Source: Selaginella moellendorffii (lineage: Eukaryota > Streptophyta > Lycopodiopsida > Selaginellales > Selaginellaceae). From it: a stretch of 64,000 bases of DNA. The stretch covers positions 978,746 to 1,042,745 of the forward strand of contig NW_003314320.1 of NCBI RefSeq assembly GCF_000143415.4, read 5' to 3'. The notes under the pieces were generated by a model, which made no database searches, was not told where the DNA came from, and saw only the letters and a list, made by a program, of their open reading frames with translations. Shown here piece after piece: positions 1-12,384 of this stretch. The translations under genes were made by a program, and so were the position numbers. How positions within the stretch are numbered: position 1 is the stretch's first letter; each line of letters opens with the position of its first letter.

Positions 1-2880
1 ATCTTTAGTGTACAAACTAGATAAAGATATATTGAAGAGATAAAATATCTTTTCTCAATTCATTCATGTTCTCAATTGTTTTATAGCTCAAGAATCAATT
101 CTATCATATTTTAACTGCCTATACAAACAATCCAAATACTTATTTATCATTAGCACCTTATGTTGTCCAAGATGTTTATCCACATTTTGTGATACAACTT
201 TTTAACCTTGCTCTTTGATGTGAAAGTAGCTTTTTGATTGGCACAATGTGGAAAAAGTCTCTCTTTCAACTTCATAAGCTCTTCCTCCAAAGTTTTCAAT
301 ATAAATGATCTAAAAAAAGTGGTAACTAGAAAAATAGGAGGGAAAAAGCCCTTTGAGTAGTTGATTACAATCTTTGCTTCAATGTTTTGAGGAACTAATA
401 TAGTAAATTCCATTGCCAGGAGATGGAGGAAGATCACTTATGAGCTCCTTGATGAAGAAAAGTTAGCCAAGAGCTGTGAAAGTGAAGATTATATTGACTA
501 AGTTTAAGGAGGTTTTGCACCCATCATTATTAACTTAGAACTTTTAAATTACAGGATATTAATCTAATTTAAAATTTTAATGTTCATACCAATATTAGTT
601 AATAATAGCATTAGTTATTTTTTGTAATAAAAACCTTGGATAATCACACTCCTATTAAATTAATTAATTTAATGATGTTTTGTTCACACCAACCATTAAG
701 TTATATGTAGCATCATGCCATTTCTAGCCATTTTTAGACTTGACACTCATATTTGTGATGGAAACACTCTACTCACAACAATTTATCAAGCTCATCCTTG
801 CTATAGCTTTCCTCACTTCTATTTTCCTCTACATTAGACCTTTAATTGATGATAGTAGCAATAGTTATGCTATCCCTCAAATAGTTATAGTTATGCCTGC
901 ATTTCACTCTTTCATTTCATAACTTCTCATAATAAACTATCAAGCTCTTGGTAAAAATACATGTAACAACAAGAAAATATTATAATTTCTTTTCAAATTT
1001 AAGCTCTTGATAAATAGTCAAAAAACTTTTCTTATAAATCCTTTTCATTTTCTTCATTTTGGTGGCTACATTTAGCATCTGTCTCTATTGTTTTCATTCA
1101 TGGTTTATTGCAAGTTTAACTCAATTTCTTCATCAATATTTATCTTCACTATCGATGAGATAGTTATGTAACAAAAAACATGCATAAACAATATTGATAT
1201 TATTACTTAGTTGTATTCAGATTTTGCTACTTAGGATTTAAAACTTTCCTAAGAAAAAGAAGTAATAAATAAAATCTTAAAGAAACATTTCAAACATTTT
1301 AGAATGCTAAAGGCACACTCAACAATTTATTAAACCTTTGAGAGTTGAGTCATAATTATGATGTTGCAAAAATACCCCTTATCACCAAGTAGATATAGCT
1401 TCAAACTAACACTTAGGATCTCTAGAAGCTCCATCAATAGCTGTTATAAGACCTCTTCAAGTAGTACTTGTTATCGAAAGCTATTATTTTTTACACATGC
1501 CCATCATGAATTATTCTAAGCTTGCCAGAATAAATATCCAATGACCTCTTCTCACTATTCACAATGGCTTGTAACATGATGCTATGGCAATGGTGCTTAA
1601 AGTAAACCTCAAAATCATCCCATAAACTTTTTTTTCTATTAACGATCTATCTATACACCTAGCAATGTTTGGTAGTTTCATAATCCCTTTTATAACCTTC
1701 TTAAAATTTGAGGATGATATAAGAAACTTGATCACATCTACAAAAACTTCAAGAATTATTGTATATGTCTTCTTGATAACTTCAAATGTTATACTCTTCC
1801 CGATTTCAAACTTTTCAAATAGTGAAAGGAGCTTAGATCCATGTTAGAGCTTATAAATGGCATATACAACACAAACACAAACTGGTATAACTATGTAGTA
1901 GTATATATTTTACTTCATAATTGAGTTATGTAAACAATCAACGAAGTCATTGAAAATTTACTTCTTCATTTCAAAGTTCTTCTTTTATTATTTGTCATTA
2001 TAATATCTATCCACGAACCTATCAAACCACACCAATGATCATGGTTTCACCCATTAAATCCATTTTAGTTGTGGTTGATAAGAATTTAATGTAGCAATGA
2101 TGATATGAAAGTGAAACACCCACAATTACATTAGTCATTTCTACTTCTATCTATCCATTTCCACTAAGCTATCTACAATTTCTCTTCTCTTCTTTTTTAT
2201 TTATTGTCACTTAGCTTGAAACTTGCAATCCTTTTTTTGTATTGCCATCTAGTGGTGTATAACAAAGATAAGCAACACAAGGTGGAGGGGATCTATTTTC
2301 TGAAAATACAATAATGTTTTATTTGAGAAAGAAAAGAATATAACTATCTTTATTTAGGTTTTTATTTTTTGTTCCCCAATAACTCATTGATGACATGAAC
2401 TTGTTAACAAAAAAAAGATTATTAGAAAGGAAAATACCAACTCAATCTAACATAAATACATCTATTCCACCTTGTTAGATTGCAAATGCTAGTGTAGCTA
2501 AAATTGTGGTTATCCCAAGATTTGTCTCCTTCTCCATAACTAATCGATCTTGTTTGAGATAAATGGATTCTTTCTTAAGCTTTATTTGCTCTTGATGCAA
2601 CTTCAATATAGTCTTGTTAGCTGCATTGAACATTTTGAATGTTGCCTTATTCCCTTCCTTGAGGATATTAGCTAATGTGAGGAGATTGCTCTTTGCCTTT
2701 TTCTTTGCTTGGTCAATCGATTTAGCTTCTTTGTCACCTAAGCTTTCCTATCGCAATAGTGGACTGTAGACTTATTTTATTGTGCCTCTTTTTTTGTTTT
2801 TCAATATCAATACCAAAGTTGCTACTACAAGAGTTGCCACTAGAACCACTAAATCTTGTAGGAGGAAAACTACTATTATT
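1..2880. other. AT-rich intergenic DNA with transposon relics
   Basis: This stretch is strongly AT-rich, with many stop codons in all frames, and I see no intact gene. A PIF/Harbinger transposase relic at about 1.25-1.62 kb is listed separately. Short open stretches elsewhere (for example 150-437 on the minus strand) show no motif I recognise. The region ends exactly where an LTR begins at 2881. Confidence 0.6.
1250..1620 (-). pseudogene. PIF/Harbinger-type DDE transposase relic
   Basis: Read on the minus strand, this stretch gives pieces of a HARBI1-like nuclease. A block around 1500-1600 reads like the 'H-S-x-x-L-Q-A-x-V' and 'IHDGHV' core of the family. It is followed by YLLGDKGY near 1375-1398 and, after two stop codons, by VECAFSILK near 1300-1325, the usual 'ERAFGxLK' block. 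In living members this protein cuts and moves PIF/Harbinger DNA transposons with a Myb-like partner. Here the frame has several stops and no start can be assigned, so it is a dead copy. The match rests on motif order, not on an alignment. Confidence 0.65.
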
Positions 2881-3960
2881 TGTAAGCCATAAATTTTTCC
2901 TTTCAAATTTACTAGTTTACTTCGTCTATCTGACCAACACTGCCTTGGCTTTAGTTAAGTTCCCTCACCAAGGTTCCCACCTATTGTACCAGCTCTTACT
3001 TGGTCCTACTTGGTTTCAACTACTCACTGCATGAATAATAAAGTGTTAACCATCCATCCATGGATTCCCAAATCTCTCTTAATCCCCCTCCTCGGGTTAG
3101 ATTGGACTTAAGGTTCGGCTACACTCCCTATAGGCACAAGCAGCCAAACACACTAAGCCTCCAAGTTCCTAACATCCCTTGGTACAATAAGACTTGATCA
3201 TGAAACCCTCTAAATCCCAAGCCTTGGGTGCAACACTTGCTTTAGGATGCCAGGGTGAAACACCATGGCCTAACGGCCCGATGTGGGTACCTCTACCCCC
3301 CCCACTTCCATCCCAAAGGGAAAGCCCAAGCCCCTAGGAAGGGCAAGGACCAATGAGCCACAAAATACTCAAGTGGGGCACCACTCCACATGAGCTGAGA
3401 GCACCACAGTTAATTTCCCTTCTAGGAGTGGGAGTTGCTTTTGAACACTTCCTTAAGTGGCCCCTCCAGCACCACCTGAGTCCATGCTCACTCCCACCCA
3501 AGGCCCCTCAACCCCAGTCTCAACCTCAAATCAGTTTGAAAGCACCATTAAAAAGTTCCTTCAAGACTGGTTCCTGGACCTCACTATCCCTACTATACTT
3601 TTGGATACCCTGCATCCCCTAATTCCCCCCCTGGGAGACACACACTTTGGGCTTTAACCCCTCGACATGTATTAGTACTCGGACTCGGTCTTGGACTTGA
3701 TCTCGGACTCGACTTCGGACTCGGTCTCAAACTCGATCTCAAACCCGATCTAAGACTTGACCTCGGATCTCGAACTCTGTCTCGAACTTGGTCTCGGAGT
3801 CAGCCTCGGACTCGATCCCGGACTCTATCTCGAACTTGGTCTCAGAGTCAGTCTTGGACTCAATCTCAGACTCGGTCCCATCTAATGAACTCTCTATCAT
3901 TTCAATCGTGCTTTCGGGGATCCTTTAGCCTACGACACCTCGGAGAGTTAGTTTCTTACA
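2881..3960 (-). repeat. 3' LTR of the minus-strand gypsy element
   Basis: About 1.08 kb with terminal TGTAAG...CTTACA. It aligns by eye along its length with 13454-14611, including the shared block with 'ccaacactgccttgg' and the closing block with 'ctttcgggg'. The inner part (about 3670-3870) is a degenerate hexamer/dodecamer array. Confidence 0.85.
3670..3870. repeat. Degenerate TCGGAC/TCGATC-type tandem array inside an LTR
   Basis: Runs of the words 'ctcggactcg', 'gatctcggac' and 'tctcgaactcgg' recur with a 6- or 12-bp period. The partner LTR carries a longer version at about 14255-14535. The array is the main source of length difference between the two LTRs. Confidence 0.75.
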
Positions 3961-4199
3961 ACTTTACCACCCATAGAAAAAGTTCAATGCCCACATCGAA
4001 CGTCTCTTTTTAATCCTACGACTTGTTGACCATGTCTCCGGGGGCATCCCCCCATTTAGCGGTATGCCTAAGTTAGCCTCCTTGGCCAAAAGCCCATAAC
4101 AACGGAATATAAGTGTCCTTATACCCCACACCTCACCACGTTGGGACTTGAACCCAGCCTTTTTTTACTAGGGGGTTGGGACTTGAACCCAACCTCTGT

Positions 4200-6879
4200 A
4201 GAATACGTTTATGGATTCAACATCCCCACGGGGAGTCGAGCGTAATTCCTTACACTTGGTCGACTTAGCTAACCCATGCTAATTAACTTACCTTCGGCAC
4301 GCATTCAAGTCTCAACATATGCCATTGCTCAACTTCACAAATTGATACTTTAATTGAACTTTGCATAAGTATATAGAGTTTTGCCTTGCAGAAATTCCTC
4401 TACTAGATCTTGCACGTTTGCTAAGTTCTCCTCCGGTTCCCATGTTGCTTCGCAGTGTGGAAATCCTTTCCACTTCACATGGAACTCCTTCATCTCGCGT
4501 TCTTGTCATTTGCTCTTACGCGCATTGAAAACGACCTCAACTTCATATTCATTTTCCCCTTGGATAACCTTAGGTAAAGGTCTTACTTGGTCCTTGCGAA
4601 GCGGATCCTTAAAGTACGGCTTGAGTAAGTTCACATAGAACACTTGGTGCATCTTCTTCATCTCTCGAGGAAGTCAAAGGCGGTATGCCACCTTACCAAT
4701 TCGTGCCTCAATCTCGTAAGGCCCTGCGAACCTATTTAAGGAACTCAAAATCAATTCATTTCTAGGAATACATGCATTTTACCTTTAGGTTAACTTTTTG
4801 CTGATCCCACTTGGTAGCCTTAGGTTCTTGGTGTTCAGCCACACCTTCTCCTCAGGTTGGAACTCTATGTCCCAGCACTTTTGGTTCGCATACTTGGTTT
4901 GTCTTTGTTGAGCCCGTTACAAGGAATCCCTCACGAGATTCCAAATATTGAGACTTTCCGCCATGAATGCCTCCACTGTGGGTAACTCTCCATGATATTC
5001 GGCCACGCCGAGTTCCACAGGACCTTCAATAGCTCGCCCATTGATGACTTCCCATGAACTCACTCTGATACTCGAGTGCGGTGAGTTGTTATAGCACATT
5101 TCCGCAAGTCCCAAATGACTACCCAATCAGTCTGGTCTCCAGAGACATAGCATCATAAATAATCCTCCAACTGCCTATTCACCCTTTCCGTTTGTCCATC
5201 TGTCAAGAAGTGTTAGTGCCATCAAACTTGACTTAATACTAAATACCTGTCTCTAGGTGATAGGTTGTGCTGAATTTCAACTTGGTGCGATACTGTTCTA
5301 GAAGAGTTCTCAGAACTTACTGATGAAGATTTTATCTCGATCTGAGATGATCTCCTCTGGCCTTCACCGCACTCAAACCACTTATTCGAAAAACAGCTTT
5401 GCCACACCTTCTGCATCCACCTCCGTTGTGGTGGGTATAAAATGTGCCATCTTCGAAAATCAGTCCACCACCATGAATATCGCATCAAACCCCTCACTTG
5501 GGGGGAGTCCCGTGATGCAGTCCATCGTAAGATATTTCCATGGACAATCTGGAATTGGGATGCTTTGTAACAAGCCCCCACTAGCCTTAGTCACGGCTTT
5601 GACCTGCTAACATGTTGGACATGTCTTTACATAGTCTTGGATGTCCTTAGGCATATCTGGCCAATAATACTTCCTCTTGAGTAAGCCCATCATCTTGGGC
5701 ACTCTACCATGTTCCACAAGAGGTCCATCATGACACTCTTCTAATGCTACCTTCCTTAGTTCCCTTTCTGGAACATACACCCTTGTTTATTTATAATAGA
5801 TGAGTTCATTGCATTCTGTATAGCTTGTTTTCTCTTCTGTTGGCAGCTCACCTCTCTAGTGAGCTTCTTGTGCCTCTAGATTCCTTAGCAACACTTCTTA
5901 TGTTAGACCATCGTTCTCATATGCTATCTGCACATCATCCCAAAAGGTTGTTGTCGCACTAGATATTGCCAACGTTAAGCTTGCGTGTAAACCTTGAAGT
6001 GTCTCCCAAGGTAGTGTCTCCACTCGAGCGCCTTGACCACCGCAAACAATTCCTTCTTATGGGCAGCCCACTTCCGCTAACTTCTTCGAGAAGAACGCTA
6101 CTGGATGGTTGTCTTGCTTTAACACTGTGCCTAACACAAAGTTTAAAGCATCTGTTTCTACCTCGAAGTCCTCACCAAAATCTGGTAACAACAACACAAG
6201 AGCCTTCCTCAACTTCCCCTTGAGGTGGACAAATGCCGCCTCACATTCTCCTATCCATACCATCTTCCCTTTTCCCATTTGGTCAGTTAAAAGTAAAGTT
6301 ACTCTCAAATAGTGTTTGATAAACTTTTGGTAGTAGTTGCAAAGCCCTAAGAATGCCCTTAACTCATATACATTCGATAGTCATTCCCATTCCTAGATTG
6401 CTTGGACCTTCTCAAGGTCCACCTTGAGCCCGTCCTTGCCCACCACATGCTCAAGAAACTTTACCTATTGTTGAGCAAAGTTATATTTGCTCTCTTTAGC
6501 ATACAATTGGTGTTCCTTTAGTTTCTCAAACACCTTCGTCAAGTGTTCGACATGCTCCTTTAACATCTCACTATAAATCAGGATGTCGTCAATATAGATA
6601 ACCACGAAGTGATTCAGATAGGGTACAAAGATATGGTTCATCAATGCCGAAAATGTTGCCGGCGCATTGCATAGCCTAAAGGGCATCACCAGAAACTCAA
6701 AGCTTCTATACCTTGTTTGATAGGATCCCAATCTTGGATCACTTGGACCTCTCAGGGTCCACCTTAAGCCCATCCTTGCCCACCACATGCCCGAGAAATT
6801 TTACCTCTTATTGAGCAAAGTCACATTTGCTCTTTTTAGCATACAGCTGGTGTTCCCTTAATTTCTCAAACACCTTCAT
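4200..6879 (-). pseudogene. Decayed gypsy pol (reverse transcriptase, RNase H, integrase)
   Basis: On the minus strand, 6788-6465 gives the reverse-transcriptase core with 'MPFRLCNAPATF' and the catalytic YIDDILIYS. 6308-6057 gives the start of RNase H, with 'VETDALNFVLGTVLKQDNHP' and 'VAFFSKKL'. 5600-4917 gives fragments of the integrase region ('GLAEMCYNNSPHSSI' is typical of its C-terminal half). Frames change repeatedly and stops are common, so nothing is functional. The N-terminal part of the reverse transcriptase is absent because the nested plus-strand element starts at about 6880. Confidence 0.8.
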
Positions 6880-6880
6880 C
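6399..6880. repeat. Partial tandem duplication within pol
   Basis: The stretch at about 6399-6540, containing 'cttgcccaccacatgc' and 'tttctcaaacaccttc', is repeated at about 6735-6880 with scattered differences. The offset is about 335 bp. The second copy runs straight into the plus-strand element, so the duplication is probably linked to that junction. Confidence 0.7.
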
Positions 6881-6882
6881 CT

Positions 6883-9800
6883 CGAAGTCGAATACATCTA
6901 CCCGATCCAGAATCCGATCTGGTTGTCTCCTCTGGTCGTTGTGCCAAAGAAAAACGGCAAGCTCCGAATCTGCGTCAACTACAAGCCGCTCAACGACGTC
7001 ACCAACAAAGATATCTTCCCGATACCCTTCACCGACAAAGTTCTTGACGCAATCGCCGGACACGAAATGTACTCCTTCCTCGACGGATTTTCCGGCTACA
7101 ATCAGATCACCATCGCCTAAGAAGACCAGCACAAGACAGCATTCATCAGCCCATGGGGAGCATACGCCTACCGAAGAATGCCTTTTAGCCTCTGCAATGC
7201 ACCCTTCACTTTCCAACGACTCGTCACCAACACCTTCCGAGACTACCTCACCGACTTCATGCGAGTCTTCATGGACGACTTCAGTGTCTTCAACTCCGAA
7301 GACCGCCATCTCGAATGCCTCGAGAAATGCCTCGAGAAATGCCTCGAGAAGTGTGAAGAAAACAACATCGCCCTCAACCCCGAGAAATGTGCCTTCTTCG
7401 TCAAGTCCGGAGTACTTCTCGGCCACATTGTCTGCAAAGACGGCATACTCATCGACAAAGTAAAAGTCGAAGTCATACTTCAGCTCGACCCGCCAAAGAA
7501 CCAGAAGGACCTCCGAAGATTTCTCGGCAAGATTGGATACCACCGAAGATTCATCCACAAGTACGCTGACATCGCCAAACCTCTCACCGACGGCCTCCGG
7601 CTCGACGCCCAGTGGATCTGGTCGCACACTCAGCAGACAGCATTTGACAACCTCAAGCTCAAGCTCACTACCGCACCAATACTCGCCAAACCAGATTGGA
7701 CCAAAGAGTTCCATATCCACGTCGACACCTCTGACATCGGCACCGGCACAGTGCTTAGCCAAGCCCAGAGAGACAACCGAGACCAGCCAATTTACTACGC
7801 AAGCAGACTACTCACCTCGACAGAACGCAACTACACTACCACGGAGAAAGAAGCCCTCGGCATGGTATACGCCCTCCAGAAGTTTCGGCACTACATTCTT
7901 TCGAGCAAAGTCATCATCTTCGTTGACCACAAGGCCCTCCTTTACCTCATCAACAAGCCCATACTCTCCGGCCGAATTTCTAGATGGTTCCTTCTACTCC
8001 AAGAGTACAACTTCGAAATCGTCCACAAGCCCGGCCGACAGCATGAACAGGCCGACTTCCTCAGCCGCATCACCACCGGAGAATCGCCCGATCGACTCGC
8101 CGACGATTTGCCCGACTCCAACCTTTTCCGAATTTCAGTACCAGCAACATGGCTCGATGACATCTTCGCCTACCTCAGCTCAGCAAAAGTCCCAGCTCAG
8201 CATACAACGCCAGACCAGAGAAAGACTTTTGTCTCGAAAACCCGCCGGTACTCCATCATCGGCGGCAGCCTTTACAAACTCGGCATCGATAACATACTTA
8301 GACGATGCATCAAAGTTCCAGAGACCCTCCGGATTATAAACGAAGCACATTCTGGACCGTCCGGCGGCCACTTCGCCTCCGACACAACCATCCGGAAGAT
8401 TCTCCAGTCAGGACTCTGGTGGCCGACAATGTGGCGAGACACCGAAGACTTCTGCTGGAAATGTGACACCTGCCAGAGGAATCGACTTCCGCCGAAAACT
8501 CAGAGTCAACCGCTAAACCCAACCTTCCCGGTCGCGCCTTTTCAGAGATGGGGACTTGACTTTGTCGGACCCCAAATCACCACAGCCCGGAAGAACCAGT
8601 ACATCATTGTCGCCACCGACTATGCCACCAAATGGGCCGAAGTAGCTCCACTCAAGCAAGCAACCGCCAAGGCAACAGCCAAGTTCATCTACGAGAACAT
8701 CATCACCCGCTTCGGAACACCACTCGAACTCGTCACCGACCGCGGCAGCCACTTCATCAATGAAACCATTGGACACCTTACCGAAGAGTTCCAGATCCGA
8801 CACAAGACATCAACGCCCTACTACCCGCAAGGCAATGGCCAAGCTGAAGCCACCAACAAGACGCTCAAGACAATTCTCAAGAAAGTCATCAGCGATTCCG
8901 GCAAAGATTGGGACAAGAAACTCGGAGACGTTCTCTGGGCCTACCGGACAGCATACAAGATCACCACCGACATGACACCATTCAAGCTCGCCTTTGGAAT
9001 AGAAGCCATAACACCAATCGAGTTCATCATTCCCAGCATGCGTGTCGCGGTGAAGTACGACCTGGATCCCCAGCACATCTTCCGGCAACGATTGCTTGAA
9101 CTCGAGAAACTCGACGAGCTCTGACTCAATGCCTTGTGGACCCTCCACACCATCCAGAAGCAAAGAAAAGCACGGCATGACCGAAGACTCGCTCGAAACA
9201 AGACTCCGAAGTACTCTCCCGGCGATCATGTACTCTGGTATCGAGGACCAATCACTCAGCTCGGCAACAAGCTAAAAACCAAGTGGCAAGGACCTTTCAT
9301 CATCACCGAACTCTACCCCAACTCAACAGCGAACATCGCCACCCTCGCTGGAGACTTTACCGAAACTGTCAACCTCAACAAGCTCCGACCATACTACGTC
9401 GACCTCTGCAACATCCAGACCACCTTTCAGCAACACTTCCAACCGCAACTCGTCACCGGAACCGAGAGATTCCCCGAACACTCTCCCAGCCACTCGAACC
9501 GAACACTCGACACCAGCCGTCCGTATCGAGAAGCAACACCAGATGATACCACAATGAGCGTCATCGACAATCAGCAAGCCTCGTGGTATCAACAATGGCC
9601 AACATGCTACTCAAAAACCATCACCGGCAATTTCTCCTGGACAACCCTCCAGTCGCCACTCAACTCGGCACAAAACGCTGAGTCCCAAGCTACCGTCCGA
9701 TCAACTCCACGAGATCAGATTTGCACCATCCAACAACGCTCAATCTCAGCCGCCAGATCATCATCTCCACAACAGATCACAGCCCTCAGATCTTGCCATG

Positions 9801-12010
9801 CAATCGCCACCGTTCAAACTAAACCCCACCAAGTTTCACGGGACACAAACCTAAGTCACCAACAGCAGCTCGCCAGCACCCTTTCCAGCGCGCCACCAGC
9901 TCCAGCAACGATGCCCAAGCGCAAGATGAGAGCCATTCCCCCAAGATGCCTCAGGTATGTCCGCCACAGCTTGCCCAAGCTTCCGACTGAGGCAGTCACG
10001 GCATGGCTGGTCGAGCAGGGGTTCGGCCAGCTCCTCGAGATCTTCAAAACCCCATTCGATCACCACCTCGCCCGCAAGCTCGCCAAGAAGTATGACGAGA
10101 GCCGCAACACGATCTCGGATGACGTCAACACCATCGCCATCACGCCGGCCCTGCTCAGCAAAGTTTTCAAGATCCCTCGAAAAGGACTCGACAAGTTCCC
10201 CAAAGAGGTTCCCAAGGTCATCCTCAAGCCAGGCGCATCCCCAACCACAGAAGGGCCCAAGTGGGAGGATGTTCTTTCTGAACACCAGGAGAAGCTGTGT
10301 GCCCTGCTCCTCCTCTACGACCTCCGTCCCACTGACAAATCTATCAGCAAGCTTACCACCCAAGCCTATCACGCCATGGACCGAGGAGAGCGAGTCAACG
10401 TCGCCAGCCACCTGAACACTATGCTGGCGAAGCAACTGAAGAAAATCAATGAGAAACCTACGAGAGGCCAAACCATCTCCACCGTGATCTTCCCGATGCT
10501 CATCACTTTGCACGCCGCCCACCCCAACAAGCAGCCCTGGTCTACCAGCTCCTCAACTGAACACAGCCACGCTGACGACGACGACTCAGCATCGACCGAG
10601 ACCCTGCCCTCACCACCGCACAAGAAGAAAGCCCAACCCTTCTCATTGAAGCATCATCCGCCACCCAGCCCCACCCCCAGCAAGACCAGCAGCGAAGACA
10701 CCTCATCCGACGAAGAATCTCCACCACCTCGCCGCCACAAGCTTCATCAAACTCTTCAACGTAAGAACTGCCACCGCAGCACGGAGTACGTCGTCCTCAC
10801 CAACAGGGACACCACAAACACCACACAACCCCGCCAGCACCAGCACCAATCAATTCCAAGCCGACCCTGAGCTCGTTCACCTTCTCCGACACCAATCTTC
10901 AACAACTCACAAGCTTTCACTGACAACCAGCACCACGACAACAACGATTCCCATCACCCAGACAATATCACCGCTAGCAACAGCAAGATCTCCAGCGGGC
11001 ACGTCAACTCCAGCAACGTTAAACCTCTCCATCCATCAGCAGCACATCCGACTCTCAACACCACAGCAGATGCCCCGTTGTACTTCAACAAAAATCCGAG
11101 CTCTTCATCAAATATTACAGCGCCTCATCTCGACCATCCATCTTCAACGACCATAATTAAATTCGCGCCATGTCAAATCTTAACAAACTTGACAGATCAG
11201 CACAGTCCATCTGCATCTGCTCAGCTTCAGCCACCTCAGCAGCAATCAACGCCCCAAATCACGCCGGCCGACCCCATCAAGAACCCAGCTCCCGACTCAG
11301 TTTCAGCGCCCTACGGCTCGCCTTCAGCGCCTTCTCCACCAGTCCAAGCATCTCAGCCGCACCAGCAATCCACCATGCCTCCACTCCAGTCCCAGGTACG
11401 CAAAGACAGAGCCTTCTTCGACCACGAAATCCGCCAAGAACACGAAGACAAGATGCAAGATCCCGGATACCTCCATCGCAAGCTCTTCGAGGCTCTGGAG
11501 CGCCGCGCCAGTCATGACATCAGCCAGGCCATCTGAGGCCGCATTCCCCAGGCTCAGGACATCGCCCAGCACCTCTCCCGCGATGGCGCCTTCATCAACA
11601 CCAGGAACGCAGTCCACGCTGAGTTCTACGAGCCGCTCGTCATGGAGATCGGCAACCTCCACAACACCATTCACCACCTCCAGGGCGACATCCAGAGCAT
11701 CAAGACAACGGCTGCCAGCTCTTCTCGTGCCAACAACAACCCCACTGGCCAGCAGAACTACTGGCGAGACAAGTACCACCACGGAGTCACCGTCATCCAG
11801 GAGCACCAGCAGCGCATTGACCATCTTGAAGCGCTCCTCGCCGAGTATGAGGATGATGATGGCTCAGACTCGCCCGACAGTGAGCCCAACGATAACCTAA
11901 CCCTCCCCCAGCAGCGCCGCCGACTGCGACGCCTGCAGCGAGCTCCGGAAGCGAACCAGCTCCACCACCAAGCAATGGACACTGATCATGGCCCCGAGGA
12001 CGGAGCCTAG
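6883..12010 (+). pseudogene. Gypsy polyprotein: RT, RNase H, integrase and a long C-terminal extension
   Basis: One reading frame runs from the left border to 12010 and is broken only by TAA at 7118, TGA at 9122, TGA at 10868 and TGA at 11534. Order: reverse transcriptase ('LVVVPKKNGKLRICVNYKPL', then FMDD as the catalytic motif near 7270); RNase H ('HVDTSDIGTGTVLSQ', about 7.7-8.05 kb); the integrase zinc finger (H...H...CDTC, about 8.35-8.47 kb); and the integrase core (DFVGP, TDRGSHF, QGNGQAEATNK, about 8.55-8.85 kb). The integrase C-terminal domain ends at about 9.41 kb. About 860 further codons continue in the same frame: a linker, a helical domain from 9911, proline/glutamine/serine-rich low complexity, and a probable coiled coil at 11.6-11.85 kb ending in acidic residues. 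A CLEK motif is triplicated near 7316-7352. I do not recognise the extension; its first part faintly resembles the 'putative plant transposon protein' domain. Confidence 0.8.
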
Positions 12011-12023
12011 ATCAAGCAGGGGG

Positions 12024-12337
12024 CAGTGGAAACCTCCCCTAACACATGCACGCCCAGGAGCAGCTCCACTCACGACTGAAAGCCAGGTTCAAACGACTAC
12101 TAGTTTATTTCTATTCTAGGCATATGCTGGCGGTTAGAACCGCCTGGTTTTGAGAGACCCCAGCACAGCTAGGGTTCCCCATCTCCTTTCCCATTCCATT
12201 GTACTTCAAGACTCTTGAATTGCACCCCCCTATTTGCATTATCTTTGACTTGAGTCTCTCTCCCCGCCGATCCACCACTTCTTTCACCCCTCCACAGCTG
12301 GCGACCTCCGGAGATCAGGCGCCAGTTCTCAGATCGA
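12024..12337 (+). repeat. Probable 3' LTR of the nested plus-strand element
   Basis: This non-coding stretch of about 310 bp lies directly after a polypurine-like tract and ends where the minus-strand gag sequence resumes. It contains a pyrimidine-rich segment and 'cattccattgtacttcaag'. No second copy exists in the window, so the borders are estimates. Confidence 0.45.
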
Positions 12338-12384
12338 GTTCTAGTGGTAGCAGCATTCTCATCCATCTCACATTTTCCCAGTAA

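Larger units (their letters stand above)
6880..12337 (+). mobile_element. 5'-truncated Ty3/gypsy element inserted in the minus-strand element
   Basis: The element starts abruptly in the fingers of the reverse transcriptase, with no 5' LTR, gag or protease, and runs through RNase H, integrase and a long downstream extension. A purine-rich tract 'agcagggggcag' (about 12014-12025) then leads into a probable 3' LTR that ends near 12337. Base composition is GC-richer and much less decayed than the surrounding element, which fits a younger insertion. No 5' LTR is found at the left border, so the left end was lost or replaced. Confidence 0.75.

Noticed and set aside
6436-6880. CRISPR-like or short regular repeats in the window
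   Set aside because: Repeats seen here are single duplications or tandem arrays without unique spacers; CRISPR is not expected in nuclear plant DNA.
6866-7762. Long minus-strand open frame of 298 codons with many Val/Glu/Asp residues
   Set aside because: It is the mirror of the plus-strand gypsy pol. GC-rich coding DNA often leaves the opposite strand open. It has no motifs.
9851-10522. Minus-strand open frame of 223 codons
   Set aside because: Shadow of the gypsy extension on the plus strand; the plus frame is contiguous with integrase.
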